A DNA stretch of 64,000 nucleotides from an uncultured Flavobacteriaceae bacterium (GTDB lineage: Bacteria; Bacteroidota; Bacteroidia; Flavobacteriales; Flavobacteriaceae). The notes under the pieces were generated by a model. It was not told the origin of the DNA. It saw only the letters and a program-made list of their open reading frames with translations, and did no database searches. The stretch covers positions 1 to 64,000 of the forward strand of contig CANLCJ010000013.1 in NCBI GenBank assembly GCA_947489085.1, in the 5' to 3' direction. The position numbers and the translations under genes are program-made. Below, in pieces: positions 45,073-54,947 of this stretch; within the stretch, counting starts at the first letter, position 1; each line of letters starts with the position of its first letter.

Positions 45073-46067
45073 GCTATAAAACCATTAGCTTTAGCATGTT
45101 GTATGGCCTGCGCACTGTTTTCTACTAGCAAAACAGGAACTTTGTTGTAATTTTTAAATAGCTTTTGTACGCGTTTGCTTTTCTTTTTGTGCGCCACGTT
45201 TCTTATATAAATTGCCATTATACGCTCGGGGTAACGCTCTACTATATCTAAATAAATATAAGGATCGTGTTCTCCACTGTCTCCTATCAAAATAAAATTA
45301 AGTGTTTTGTGCGCGTTTAAGAGTGTTAAAATTTCTTGTTGTTTCTGGGGTAATCTAGGCGCATTTCGTTTTTTAAACGGTCTGGGAAAATTTCTTAAAA
45401 CAATAGGGCCTTTAGGGAAGTTATTCTTTTTCAGGAAATAGTCGATGTATCTGTATAAATTCCATGGGCTGTGGCTTACGTAAAAAATAGGGTTAGCACA
45501 TTTTCCGGTTTTACCTTTGTGCAAAAGATGGTAAAATTCTGCAGCCCCGTTCAAAGCAAGACGCCTACCAGCAGATTTAAAAAATGTATTATAAAGCACT
45601 CTCCACTTTAAGGCTGATGCTACACCTGTATGTATTATGGTATCATCAACATCACTTATAATACCAAAACAGGCTTTTTCTGAGGGTATAAGTACTTTAG
45701 CATAAAATACATTTTGAGATTGAATTTTGCGTTTCCAAGGCTTGTCTTTATAAGATAGTTGTACTGAAAGCCAGCCTTCCGCATCGGTATAAGTTTCTAA
45801 ATTGTTTAAGCTTTTATAAACTAGAAAGTAACCTCTACGGTCTGTTTTTAACTCTTCTTGGTCTCCATTAGGAAATTTGGCAATTAGAGTGGCATGTCTT
45901 ATTTCGTCTGTCTCAAAACGCTTCCATGTATTAAAAAGCAAGCCTAATACACCTTTTTTATCTAGGTCTATATTCTCATCCTGCAACGCCCTGCCTCTAA
46001 TACAAATACGCTTAGTTGTTCCACTTGTTTTAAAAGCGATAATTTGTAAAGGATCTCTTCTAAACAT
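45069..46067 (-). CDS. App1 family (DUF2183) phosphatidate phosphatase-like protein
   Basis: 332 residues. The catalytic block [17 protein letters not shown] carries the DxDxT motif of HAD-type phosphatases, as in yeast App1. [15 protein letters not shown] and [24 protein letters not shown] (split ~265-290) complete the active site. An N-terminal beta-rich segment ([18 protein letters not shown]) precedes it. No signal peptide. Likely acts on a phospholipid or sugar phosphate; the bacterial substrate is unknown. Convergent with dsbD. Confidence 0.85.
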   Translation of the reverse strand: MFRRDPLQIIAFKTSGTTKRICIRGRALQDENIDLDKKGVLGLLFNTWKRFETDEIRHATLIAKFPNGDQEELKTDRRGYFLVYKSLNNLETYTDAEGWLSVQLSYKDKPWKRKIQSQNVFYAKVLIPSEKACFGIISDVDDTIIHTGVASALKWRVLYNTFFKSAGRRLALNGAAEFYHLLHKGKTGKCANPIFYVSHSPWNLYRYIDYFLKKNNFPKGPIVLRNFPRPFKKRNAPRLPQKQQEILTLLNAHKTLNFILIGDSGEHDPYIYLDIVERYPERIMAIYIRNVAHKKKSKRVQKLFKNYNKVPVLLVENSAQAIQHAKANGFIA

Positions 46068-46139
46068 GGCCTAAAACTAGTAATTTCATTACTTTATTTA
46101 TCAGTTGTACCAAAGAAAATACTTTTATTACTTTAAGCA

Positions 46140-48473
46140 CTATACTTTTATGTCTTTTTTACAATAATTTGCTTTTACAGCTTGCTCGCTTCCATCTAAA
46201 ACTACAACTTTATTACCTATAGTTTTAGTAGCTTTTAGAGCTTTAACAGTTTCTTGCTTTGTAATGCCATTTACTTTATCTGTAATTAACGATAGTTCCG
46301 AACGCTCAACACGTTCTATATATAGTTCTTTATCAATACTTGCTGTATGTATTTCTGCTGGTATTGCGATACTTGGAGCTATTACAAGTGCTACCACAGA
46401 CATTAACTTTAATAAAATATTTAAGGATGGCCCTGAGGTATCCTTAAAAGGGTCTCCAACTGTATCGCCTACTACTGCTGCTTTATGAGCGTCTGATCCT
46501 TTTCTGCCTTGTTCTTCTATCATTTTTTTAGCATTATCCCAAGCGCCACCAGCATTCGATTGAAAAATAGCCATAAGGACTCCACAGGTAGTAACTCCCG
46601 CCAATAAACCGCCCAACATTTCTGCTCCTCCTATAAAACCAACTGCAACTGGAACTGCTATTGCAAGTAACCCTGGTAAAACCATTTCCCGTATAGATGC
46701 TTTGGTAGATATAGCCACACATTTATCATATTCGGCGACACCATCGGCTGCATCGAAAATAGCTCTTTGCGCATCTGTAGCCTTAGACATGTCTGAATTT
46801 ACCTGGCGCATAACCTCTAAAGCTGCTTTTAACTTTGGGATGTCTCTAAATTGGCGACGCACTTCTTCTATCATAGCCATGGCTGCTCTTCCTACGGCAT
46901 TCATGGATAATGCTGAAAATACAAATGGCAACATACCACCTACAAGTAAACCAGCCATAATATTAGGTCTCGAAACATCTATGGCTGTTACGTTTGCGGT
47001 TTTCATAAATGCAGCGAAAAGTGCTAGGGCTGTTAAAGCAGCTGATGCTATTGCAAATCCTTTCCCTATGGCTGCTGTGGTATTTCCAACGGCATCTAAT
47101 TTATCTGTACGTGCTCTTACTTCGCTTGGTAGCTCTGCCATTTCTGCTATGCCTCCTGCATTATCAGATATTGGGCCATAGGCATCTACTGCTAGTTGTA
47201 TGCCTGTATTTGCTAACATACCCACTGCTGCTATGGCTATACCGTATAATCCTGCAAAATGGTGCGATACTAAAATAGCGGCTGCTATAAGAAGTATTGG
47301 AACAGCAGTACTCATCATGCCTATACCCAAACCGGCAATAATATTGGTTGCTGCCCCTGTTTCAGATTGTTTTACAATGGAGTTTACTGGCTTGGACCCT
47401 GTACCTGTATAATACTCGGTAACCTTTCCAACTGCCAGCCCTGCTACTAAACCTGCTATTACAGCTATAAATACACCTGTAGCACCGTGTGCCAGTCCCG
47501 CTGTTTCGTCTGGTATAAGTGCATTTATAATAAAATAAGATGCAATTAACATTAAGCCCGCAGAACCAAACTCCCCAATATTTAAAGCGGTTTGTGGATT
47601 ACCTCCGTCTTTTACTTTTACAAAAAAAGTACCTATAATAGACATTACTATACCAACTGCTGCTAAAACTAATGGTAAATACACTGCACCTAAGCCATTA
47701 AAATCTGGTGTTATAATAAAAGCGCCTAACACCATTGTTCCTATTATAGAGCCTACATAGGACTCGAACAAATCTGCCCCCATACCTGCTACATCACCTA
47801 CGTTATCGCCTACATTATCTGCTATAGTTGCTGGATTTAGAGGATGATCTTCTGGTATGCCTGCTTCTACCTTTCCTACCAAATCTGCACCCACATCTGC
47901 TGCTTTGGTATAAATGCCGCCTCCAACACGGGCAAAAAGCGCAATAGACGATGCGCCAAGGGAAAAACCAGAGAGTACATTTAACACCTCACTAAGTCCC
48001 CATCCCATTTCGCTATATACCATGAAAAGTACACTTAAGCCCAATACGCCAAGACCAACTACACCCAAGCCCATTACAGCTCCTCCCGCAAAGGCCACTT
48101 CTAAAGCTTTACCAAGAGACGTTCGCGCCGCACTTGTGGTTCTTACATTTGCTTTAGTAGCAACCTTCATACCTATAAAACCAGCTAAAGCAGAACAAAT
48201 GGCTCCTATAATAAAAGAGACTGCAACCATTCCATTGGAGCCTTTTTCATTTTGCCCCTTAAAAAATAATAATATGGCTACGGCAATAACAAATAGAACT
48301 AAAATTTTATACTCCGCCTTGAGAAAAGACATTGCACCGTCTGCAATGTTTTTAGCTATTTTTTTCATTTTGTCGTTGCCTTCGTCTTGCTTGTTTACCC
48401 AAGAGCTTTTTACAAAAACAAAAAGCAATGCTAACACTCCAAAGGCCGGTAACCCTTTTATTAATAATTCCAT
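46140..48473 (-). CDS. hppA: Membrane-bound ion-translocating pyrophosphatase (K+-dependent type)
   Basis: 777 residues with about 16 membrane helices. Pyrophosphate site: [39 protein letters not shown], and near the end [40 protein letters not shown] has Ala at the position where K+-independent enzymes have Lys, which marks the K+-dependent branch. Whether it pumps Na+, H+ or both cannot be decided by eye. The C-terminus has an extra ~60-residue extension ([20 protein letters not shown]). The soluble pyrophosphatase gene lies 125 bp upstream. Confidence 0.93.
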   Translation of the reverse strand: MELLIKGLPAFGVLALLFVFVKSSWVNKQDEGNDKMKKIAKNIADGAMSFLKAEYKILVLFVIAVAILLFFKGQNEKGSNGMVAVSFIIGAICSALAGFIGMKVATKANVRTTSAARTSLGKALEVAFAGGAVMGLGVVGLGVLGLSVLFMVYSEMGWGLSEVLNVLSGFSLGASSIALFARVGGGIYTKAADVGADLVGKVEAGIPEDHPLNPATIADNVGDNVGDVAGMGADLFESYVGSIIGTMVLGAFIITPDFNGLGAVYLPLVLAAVGIVMSIIGTFFVKVKDGGNPQTALNIGEFGSAGLMLIASYFIINALIPDETAGLAHGATGVFIAVIAGLVAGLAVGKVTEYYTGTGSKPVNSIVKQSETGAATNIIAGLGIGMMSTAVPILLIAAAILVSHHFAGLYGIAIAAVGMLANTGIQLAVDAYGPISDNAGGIAEMAELPSEVRARTDKLDAVGNTTAAIGKGFAIASAALTALALFAAFMKTANVTAIDVSRPNIMAGLLVGGMLPFVFSALSMNAVGRAAMAMIEEVRRQFRDIPKLKAALEVMRQVNSDMSKATDAQRAIFDAADGVAEYDKCVAISTKASIREMVLPGLLAIAVPVAVGFIGGAEMLGGLLAGVTTCGVLMAIFQSNAGGAWDNAKKMIEEQGRKGSDAHKAAVVGDTVGDPFKDTSGPSLNILLKLMSVVALVIAPSIAIPAEIHTASIDKELYIERVERSELSLITDKVNGITKQETVKALKATKTIGNKVVVLDGSEQAVKANYCKKDIKV

Positions 48474-48536
48474 AGTTTAATTGGTTTTGGTTCATACTTT
48501 GCACTATTGCTAAAAATAACAAAATATAATTGATAA

Positions 48537-48566
48537 AAAAAGCCACCTTTAAATAAAGATGGCTTT
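48537..48566. terminator. Terminator between ppa and hppA
   Basis: AAAGCCA-CTTTA against TAAAG-TGGCTTT with flanking A and T runs. It ends the ppa transcript ahead of hppA. Confidence 0.65.
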
Positions 48567-48598
48567 GTTATTTTGGAATTATTATGAGAATATCATAA

Positions 48599-49138
48599 TT
48601 ATATTGTAAAGGTACGCTTTGCTTTGTGTTCACTATTATTGTAACGCTCTACACATTCGTGGTATATTTTAACGGCTGCTACTGCATCTCCCCATCCACC
48701 TGTGTCTACTTTTTTCTTTTCTAAATCTTTATATACTTGAAAAAAGTGTTCTATTTCTTTTAAACGGTGAGGGTTTAAATCTGCAATGTCCATCTTGTTA
48801 CTCCATATAGGGTCTGACACTGGTACACAAATCACTTTTTCATCTGGCCCTTTTTCGTCTGTCATATAAAAAACACCTATTGGTCGTACTTCCATAACAA
48901 CCATTGGATAGGTTGGCTGGTGCCCCAACACTAAAACATCTAAAGGATCTTGATCTAAAGCTAGTGTTTCTGGAATAAAACCATAATCCCCTGGATACAT
49001 CATAGACGAAAATAGCATACGATCGAAACGAATTTTATTTAATTCAAAATCGTATTCGTATTTATTTCTACTTCCCTTAGGTATTTCAATTAAAACATCA
49101 AAAGTTACCTCGTTAGTGTCCTTATTTTTTTCGCTCAT
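48599..49138 (-). CDS. ppa: Inorganic pyrophosphatase (family I)
   Basis: 179 residues. Hydrolyses cytosolic pyrophosphate. Signature blocks EIPKGSRNKYEYDFE (13-27), YPGDYGFIPETLALDQDPLDVLVLG (split 48-72, with the metal-binding Asp triad) and KVICVPVSDPIW. Standard length. The neighbouring membrane pyrophosphatase uses the same substrate to pump ions, so the cell has both wasteful and energy-saving disposal. Confidence 0.95.
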   Translation of the reverse strand: MSEKNKDTNEVTFDVLIEIPKGSRNKYEYDFELNKIRFDRMLFSSMMYPGDYGFIPETLALDQDPLDVLVLGHQPTYPMVVMEVRPIGVFYMTDEKGPDEKVICVPVSDPIWSNKMDIADLNPHRLKEIEHFFQVYKDLEKKKVDTGGWGDAVAAVKIYHECVERYNNSEHKAKRTFTI

Positions 49139-49434
49139 AGTTTTAAAATTTAGGTTGTAAATGTAATGAAGATGTCTGCTTTAAACAACTAAAGGGCTTA
49201 GGATTTCAAGACAAAAAAAGAGGCTGTGACATTATTTTTTGTTTTTACGATATTACTAATAGTTTACTGCATTTATTATTAATATTACAAACTCCTCTAA
49301 AATCCATAAAAACCTAACTTAAAGCTAATGTAGTTATGTTCCTAGATAACTTGAAACAGCATGTATTTTATCGAGTATATCTGCGAGACATCAAATATGC
49401 AGGACAGCACTATACGTATGTTAGCCCTTAAAAT
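49139..49434. other. Intergenic region without a gene
   Basis: AT-rich, nothing coding seen. It ends at the promoter box of the PID-CTERM gene. Confidence 0.4.
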
Positions 49435-49442
49435 TATATTTG
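49435..49442 (+). promoter_or_regulatory. Promoter -7 box of the PID-CTERM gene
   Basis: TATATTTG, an exact TAnnTTTG match, 34 bp before the start codon. Confidence 0.5.
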
Positions 49443-49476
49443 TTTCGGTTAAAATAATTACTTAAAACTTAATAGT

Positions 49477-49818
49477 ATGAAATTTAGTAAAAGCACAATT
49501 AAAGTACTTTCTGCATTGTTTTTCTTAGCAATCTCTCTACAATCTTTTGAAGCTAACGCTGCAGTAGATAAAAAAGAGGATGCAGTTGAAAACGAAGTTA
49601 GAACTAGAAGAGAAAGAAGAGTCGTAAACGAGGTTTGGCCTAGAGTACGTAGAGAAAGAAGAGTTGTTAATGAGGTTTGGCCTAGAGTTCGTAGAGAAGA
49701 CGATAGAACTAGAAGACCTAGAGAGCCAAGACAATCTATTCCTTTAGATGGAGGTCTAAGCATTTTAGTATTAGGAGCGGCTGCTTTTGGTGTTAAAAAA
49801 TTAAGACGCAAAAATTAA
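49477..49818 (+). CDS. PID-CTERM sorted small Arg-rich protein
   Basis: 113 residues. Signal peptide (STIKVLSALFFLAISLQSFEANA). The middle is a highly charged Arg/Glu region with two near-identical 14-residue units, RERRVVNEVWPRVR. The C-terminus PLDGGLSILVLGAAAFGVKKLRRKN has the layout of PID-CTERM sorting signals: a P-[IL]-D-G-G-L motif, a hydrophobic helix and a basic tail. It is thus probably processed and displayed at the envelope by an exosortase-like system. Function of the charged region unknown. Confidence 0.7.
   Translation: MKFSKSTIKVLSALFFLAISLQSFEANAAVDKKEDAVENEVRTRRERRVVNEVWPRVRRERRVVNEVWPRVRREDDRTRRPREPRQSIPLDGGLSILVLGAAAFGVKKLRRKN
49612..49695 (+). repeat. Two tandem 42-bp units inside the PID-CTERM gene
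   Basis: The stretch coding for RERRVVNEVWPRVR occurs twice in tandem with only a few silent changes (GTCGTAAACGAG against GTTGTTAATGAG). Change in copy number would keep the frame. Confidence 0.7.
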
Positions 49819-49831
49819 AACTCTCACTATA

Positions 49832-49872
49832 ATTTATTAAAAAGCCGATAATCATGATTATCGGCTTTTTTA
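49832..49872 (+). terminator. Terminator after the PID-CTERM gene
   Basis: AAAAAGCCGATAATC pairs with GATTATCGGCTTTTTT around ATGA, with a T run. It could also serve the pseudogene transcript from the other side. Confidence 0.8.
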
Positions 49873-49902
49873 GTTTTACTCAAATTACAGAATAATTAAT
49901 TT

Positions 49903-50467
49903 TTAAGGGTTGCAAAATTCCACATCGTTTTTCCATGCAATTATAGCTTGATTGAAGAAACGCGCTTCATTTACAGCACCTATATTTCGACCTGCTCTAT
50001 AGGCTCCGTATCTAAAAAATTGACCGTCTGTTGTAAAGTCATAATCTGGCAATGTAAATGTTCTACCCGCTATTGTTATTGTACCAGCATTCTGACCAGC
50101 AATATAACCGTAATTTACCTCAATTTTGTACTCTGTTCCAAATGCTCTATCGCCACCAAATGTTATTGTCCTCCTGTTAACACCAGACCCTGAGAAAATT
50201 GGTTCTTTTGAATATTCCAACACAAATCTAAATCTGTTTGTACTTACTCTTTGTGCTCTAAGCAACCATATAGCACTCGAATGCGACTCTGTATCTGTTA
50301 TATTCCTACCGCCATCGTCGTAATCTCTAATTGTTCCTGTTCCGTGCATTTGGCATATATATGTAAAGTCGCTTCTAAATTCATCGCTAGCTGGCATATT
50401 TCTTCTGGGAGAATTAATACTAATGCTGCTAATGCTAGTAAGGCATTATTAAATACATTTTTTTCAT
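49903..50467 (-). pseudogene. Truncated, frameshifted paralogue of the jelly-roll lipoprotein
   Basis: The last ~150 codons are clearly homologous to the C-terminal half of the 315-aa protein encoded at 51289-52236: FTYICQMHG, SAIWLLRAQRVSTNRFRFVLEY, ITFGGDRAFG, FFRYGAYRAGRNIGAVN, FFNQAIIAWKNDVEFCNP. The 5' end at 50467 restores, after a one-base shift in a run of A, a signal-peptide start MKKNVFNNALLALAALV that also resembles the paralogue (MKRKTLRNAALALVTLV). About 130 codons between the two pieces are missing. Without the leader, the remaining 164-codon frame has no export signal. Best read as a deletion pseudogene. Confidence 0.75.
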
Positions 50468-50472
50468 AATTA

Positions 50473-51210
50473 ATTTGTTTAGGTTTTTATTAGTCCTACA
50501 AATTAAGTTGTCAAAAAAGCAAGTCTAATCCTGCGCTATGGTGTTCTGTTCTGTTCTAGTATGTATTTAACAAAAAGAAACCCTAATGTCCTGTGTTTTT
50601 ATTTCTAATAACTCATGAGCTGTAATTGGTGTTCTGATTTTTAGTTACAGTCTAAATGTATTGATGCTTGACCAACTAAATAATTAATTTAAAAATCTCA
50701 TATACAGTTTTTTATGCCTATTTTTTAGAGTAGTTGTTCTACAAAAAAATCACAAATAAGCGTACATGTATTTTTGTCATATCATTTTAAACCTCTACAA
50801 ATTTTGTACTATCAACAACTTAAATTTGAAAAATTGTAAGAAAAGTAATTTATATTAAAGTGTTTTTAACATTAATACATACGTTATTTTAATACTTCAC
50901 CTTCAAATCAATACGTAAAAGCACCTAATATAGGTTACTTTATATGTCTTTACTAAAACCATTAGAAGTATTGGTATGCATTGAGAGTTTTGGTTATGGT
51001 TGCATCTCTGACTTGCATTTCAAAATTCAATTAAAAAATAACAAGCACTCTACAATACTAATACTCGTTTTGGTTCTATTAACTTGTAATATGGAACACT
51101 AATCTCAATCTACAATTAATCCCAAAAAACTATTTACTAACGTTTCAGATTTATTTGAACATCACTTAAAACGGCTACACCTTTTTTACATTTAATTACT
51201 CTAAATACAA
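50473..51210. other. Gene-free region upstream of the pseudogene
   Basis: No coding frame seen over ~740 bp. A motif at 50526-50563 (GTGTTCTGTTCTGTTCTAGTA) is shared with 52301-52340 in front of the intact paralogue. Another GGTGTTCTGA lies near 50629. Confidence 0.45.
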
Positions 51211-51245
51211 AAAGCCCATCTAAATTATTCCTTTAGATGGGCTTT
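51211..51245. terminator. Terminator of the 315-aa lipoprotein gene
   Basis: AAAGCCCATCTAAA pairs with TTTAGATGGGCTTT around TTATTCC, with A/T runs outside. 43 bp beyond the stop codon. Confidence 0.8.
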
Positions 51246-51288
51246 TATCCTTAAAAATGAAATGTGTGTGGTGGCTATTTATTCGATA

Positions 51289-52236
51289 TTAGTTTGGGTT
51301 ACAGAATGTAACATCATTTCTCCAAGCAATTATAGATTGGTTAAAGAAACGTCCTTGGTTTACTGCATCTATATTTCTACCTGCTCTGTATGCACCATAT
51401 CTAAAGAACTGTCTGTCTGTAGTAAAGTTGTATTCTGGAACATTAAAACGTGTACCATTAATTAAGATGTAACCGTTGTTCTGGCGAAATCTATACCCAT
51501 AGTGTACTTCAATATCATATTCAACTCCAAAAGCTCTATCGCCTCCAAATGTAATTGTTGTTCTATTAGCTCTTGAAGATGCCGAAATTGGTGTTAAACT
51601 GTACTCTAAAACAAATCTAAATCTATTTGCACTTGTACGTTGTGCTCTTAACAACCAAATAGCACTCGTGTGGTTTTCTCCATTTGCTGGGCCATCATAA
51701 TCTCTTATAGTTTGGCTACCATGCATTTGGCAGATGTAAGTATAGTCGCTAGAATGACTTGTAATATCTGGATCATTAGGCAATCTATCTACTCTAACAG
51801 TACCTGTAAAAGCTACACGAGTTGGTGCACCAGTAGTAGGTCTATCGAACGCTCTAAACGCACGTTCTATTCTTACAGCTGTTGGATTTGCTGTACGCTT
51901 ATTACCCTGTACAATGTTGTACAAAAACCAACTGCCTTCTCTTGTATGGCTACCGCGAAATTGAGCTCTACAATCTAAAAAACCTGGGTTTCCAGAAGCA
52001 TTGCTCGCTGCCGTACAACGGTCTCCTTGAATACTAGCTAATCTACTCCCTAATGATCTTGGTGCTGCTGCTGTTCCACATTGTCCTGTAGACAAAGCAA
52101 CTCCCACAGCCTCATCTAACTCTATGTCTTGAACGGCATTTAAAGTTGTATCTTCTTCTAAATTATCGGTTTGGCACGATACAGCTACTAATGTTACAAG
52201 CGCTAGCGCTGCATTTCTTAATGTTTTTCTTTTCAT
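51289..52236 (-). CDS. Secreted lipoprotein with a putative polysaccharide-lyase-like jelly roll
   Basis: 315 residues. The signal peptide RNAALALVTLVAVSC ends in a lipobox Cys21. After a low-complexity linker, two Cys-containing segments (GQCGTAAAP, GDRCTAAS, FLDCRAQF) precede a beta-rich domain. Three spaced motifs, TYICQMHGSQ, RTTITFGGDRAFG and QFFRYGAYRAGRN, recall the QIH and YFKAGVYNQ motifs of PL7-type alginate lyases, and the fold pattern of alternating strands fits a jelly roll. The similarity is weak and the R-S-E-L-R motif is not obvious, so enzyme activity is a guess. A broken paralogue lies downstream. Confidence 0.55.
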   Translation of the reverse strand: MKRKTLRNAALALVTLVAVSCQTDNLEEDTTLNAVQDIELDEAVGVALSTGQCGTAAAPRSLGSRLASIQGDRCTAASNASGNPGFLDCRAQFRGSHTREGSWFLYNIVQGNKRTANPTAVRIERAFRAFDRPTTGAPTRVAFTGTVRVDRLPNDPDITSHSSDYTYICQMHGSQTIRDYDGPANGENHTSAIWLLRAQRTSANRFRFVLEYSLTPISASSRANRTTITFGGDRAFGVEYDIEVHYGYRFRQNNGYILINGTRFNVPEYNFTTDRQFFRYGAYRAGRNIDAVNQGRFFNQSIIAWRNDVTFCNPN

Positions 52237-52300
52237 AATAATTTAATTTTTATTTAATTTTCATTGGCTGTTACAAATTAAAAATCAAATTGAATGAGAA

Positions 52301-52340
52301 CAATCCTGTACTACTGTGTTCTGTACTGTACTGGTAGGTA
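52301..52340 (-). promoter_or_regulatory. Conserved upstream motif shared by the paralogous pair
   Basis: AATCCTG-(C/T)-(G/A)CTA followed by GTGTTCTGTNCTGTNCTNGTA is found here and at 50526-50563, each ~60-100 bp upstream of its gene. The internal CTGT-N-CTGT repetition suggests a protein-binding site. Neither copy is within a coding region. Confidence 0.4.
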
Positions 52341-53138
52341 TTATGAAAAGATTTTGTTTACAAATTAAAGCTTGTTTTACTTACAAAATTTAACATCTAT
52401 CATCAAGCTGAAAATGTACTACTGTATAACTCTTTTTTATTGCTTTTAGTATTCCGTATTTGAAATACTTATAAAACACACTTACACAATTAACTGCTTA
52501 TATATCAAGTATTTAAAAACAATTGTAACAAAAAAATTGTGCGCTATCCAATTCCAACTCAAAAAACCAGAACACATGCTATACTCGTATTTTTTTATGA
52601 CAAAAACCATAAAATAAGCCGAATACTCTAGTTTTCAACACTTAAACACTTTAACATATTCCCCTTCCTTATTAAGTTTTTTTTAACATTTATTGATTAC
52701 GAATTTAACATTTATACACTTACTAATTTCTCAGTAAAACACTCACAAAAACCTGTTTTACACCTCAAAATGCATAGTTTTTTCGTCAATCGGAACACTT
52801 TTAAGACTTATGTAAGGTATTTTTGCATTGTAAAACACCAGAATCTAATAGCCTTTAACAAATAAAAATTCTAAAAACACATGCTATATTTTATATATCG
52901 TTACTATTTATGTTAAGATATTATACACATTATGAGTTGTACAATCCATTGCATTTTACAACCTTTAAGCACTTTTGGTTCGCTGCTTATACTAACTTAA
53001 ATTTACTCTGGTTTACATTGTTCGAAGGGCAAAACCTAAAACCAATAAAGAGACAAATACAAGGGCACTACAACATCAGGTACGTCAAATTTGCGTGAAT
53101 ACAGAAGTGCTACACATCTTATCCGTTCACTTTTAATA
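52341..53138. other. Gene-free AT-rich region
   Basis: Nearly 800 bp without a convincing gene. A 62-codon frame at 52910-53098 lacks a promoter-like box and any recognisable feature and is not called. Confidence 0.5.
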
Positions 53139-53182
53139 CAAAAAGACTCCAAGGCGCATTAAATGCGCCTTGGAGTCTTTGC
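53139..53182. terminator. Terminator of the SSS transporter gene
   Basis: A very long perfect stem, AAGACTCCAAGGCGCATT against AATGCGCCTTGGAGTCTT, with flanking A and T runs. 30 bp beyond the stop codon. Confidence 0.85.
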
Positions 53183-53211
53183 TATCTCCAGGCTAAAACG
53201 TTTTTGTTTGT

Positions 53212-54786
53212 TTAGCTAAAAATAAAGTATGTTGATACAACTATTAGACATATAAAGATGCCTACTGGTTTTACAAACTTCCAAGGCGTAACATCAACCT
53301 GTTCTGTATACTCTTGCTCATAATCGGTATCTCTTGGTTTAAGCTTACCTATAATCAGCATTAATAGCACGGTAAGCACACAAGTTATGGCTTGCATATG
53401 TAACATGTGTAAATCTATTATACCCAAACCATTTGCAAAAATAATATATAAGACATAAAGTGTAAACGCAAATATAACCCCTGCTTTGGCGGCTAAGGCA
53501 GGTACACGTTTTGTTACAAAGCCAATAATAAGTACTGTTAAAATTGGTACACTATAAGCTCCATTTACGGTTTGCAGGTACCCAAAAATACTATCGGCAT
53601 AAACTAAAAACGGCGCAATAAGCATAGAGAAGAACGCTAGAATTACCCCAAAACGTTTGCCTTTTTTTACTATTGTGGCCTCTGTAGCCTCTTTATCAAT
53701 AAAGTGTTTGTAAATGTCTACACCGTAAAGCGTTACACAACTATTTAATGCAGAGTTAAACGAACTTAATATTGCACCAAACAATACCGCTGCAAAAAAC
53801 CCAACCCAAACGTCTGGTAGCACATCTGCCACTAATTTAGGGTACACATCACTCGTTTGTAGGTTAGGACCATATTTATGAAACGCTATAATACCAGGTA
53901 ATACTACTATAATAGGACCTAATATTTTAATAAAAGCTGCTATAGTTAACCCTTTTTGGCCTTCCGCCAAGTTTTTAGCGCCTAAGGCACGTTGTATAAT
54001 TTGCTGGTTACTTCCCCAGTAAAATAACTGTACTAACATCATACCTGTAAAAATTGTAGCAAAAGGTATAGAGGAGTCTGGGCCACCTATGGCATTCATC
54101 TTTTCTGGATGATCTGTTGCTAATTTGGTTAACCCGCCAAGTAAACTGCCATCTTCACTTATGGCTAACAACCCAAAAACAGGTATTAAAAGCCCTCCTA
54201 TAAGTAAACCAACTGCATTTATGGTGTCGGACACTGCTACTGCTTTAAGTCCTCCAAAAATGGCGTAAACAGAACCAATAATACCAATACCCCAAACACA
54301 AATCCAAACGGCACCCCATTCGCTTACACCCAACATTTGTGGAATATCGAACATACCACTTATGGCCTTAGATCCTGTAAATAATACCATAGGTAACAAT
54401 ACTACAGCATAACCTGTTAAAAACAAACCAGAAGTTAACGCTTTGGTTGTTTTATCGAAGCGACGCTCTAAAAAGGTTGGTATGGTAGATATACCTCCTT
54501 TTAAGTATCTCGGTAATAAAAATACCGCAGTAATTACCATTGCAATGGCTGCAAGTGTTTCCCAAGCCATAACAAGTATACCATCGCGATAAGCATCTCC
54601 GTTTAACCCAACAATTTGCTCTGTAGATAGGTTTGTTAATAATAAAGATCCCGCAATAACGGTTGCGGTTAAGCTTCTTCCGCCCAAAAAGTAACCGTCG
54701 GAAGTATTCTCATTTGTATTTCTGGTGGCTAAGTATGCTATTACCGCAACCAGCACTGTAAACCCTATAAAGGAAATAATGCCCAT
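53212..54786 (-). CDS. Sodium/sugar symporter (SSS family), probable xylose transporter
   Basis: 524 residues with about 14 membrane helices. SSS family landmarks: YFLGGRSLTATVIAGSLLLTNLSTEQIVG (split ~33-61), the SGLT-like stretch FYWGSNQQIIQRALGAKNLAEG (~259-280) and VYGVDIYKHFIDK-like TLYGVDIYKHF. Q-x-I-I-Q-R-A-L-x-A is typical for sugar-transporting SSS members. Its place after xylB and xylA points to xylose uptake driven by Na+. It is separated from xylA by a terminator, so its expression may be partly independent. Confidence 0.85.
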   Translation of the reverse strand: MGIISFIGFTVLVAVIAYLATRNTNENTSDGYFLGGRSLTATVIAGSLLLTNLSTEQIVGLNGDAYRDGILVMAWETLAAIAMVITAVFLLPRYLKGGISTIPTFLERRFDKTTKALTSGLFLTGYAVVLLPMVLFTGSKAISGMFDIPQMLGVSEWGAVWICVWGIGIIGSVYAIFGGLKAVAVSDTINAVGLLIGGLLIPVFGLLAISEDGSLLGGLTKLATDHPEKMNAIGGPDSSIPFATIFTGMMLVQLFYWGSNQQIIQRALGAKNLAEGQKGLTIAAFIKILGPIIVVLPGIIAFHKYGPNLQTSDVYPKLVADVLPDVWVGFFAAVLFGAILSSFNSALNSCVTLYGVDIYKHFIDKEATEATIVKKGKRFGVILAFFSMLIAPFLVYADSIFGYLQTVNGAYSVPILTVLIIGFVTKRVPALAAKAGVIFAFTLYVLYIIFANGLGIIDLHMLHMQAITCVLTVLLMLIIGKLKPRDTDYEQEYTEQVDVTPWKFVKPVGIFICLIVVSTYFIFS

Positions 54787-54849
54787 AATTTTTCTATGTT
54801 ATTTTTTTTAGTTGTCTGCTAATATAAAGGTTACAATTGATTTTTGACA

Positions 54850-54896
54850 AAAAAAAAGCGAATCTCACAACTTAAATGTTAGAATCCGCTTTATTT
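54850..54896 (-). terminator. Terminator between xylA and the transporter
   Basis: AAAAGCG-ATTCTAACA pairs with a TGTGAGATTCGCTTTTT arm on the minus strand; the long T run makes it terminator-like. 52 bp beyond xylA. Confidence 0.6.
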
Positions 54897-54947
54897 TTTC
54901 TTATTTTAAAAACAGTTTAACACAACTGCATAAAACCAAGAGAGGTT

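Noticed and set aside
46264-48480. Several plus-strand frames opposite hppA
   Set aside because: Antisense shadows of a highly conserved, codon-biased membrane protein gene.
49612-49695. CRISPR-like repeat
   Set aside because: Only two units, directly adjacent, in frame within a coding sequence.
52910-53098. 62-codon plus-strand frame
   Set aside because: No promoter box, no recognisable domain, composition like the surrounding non-coding DNA.
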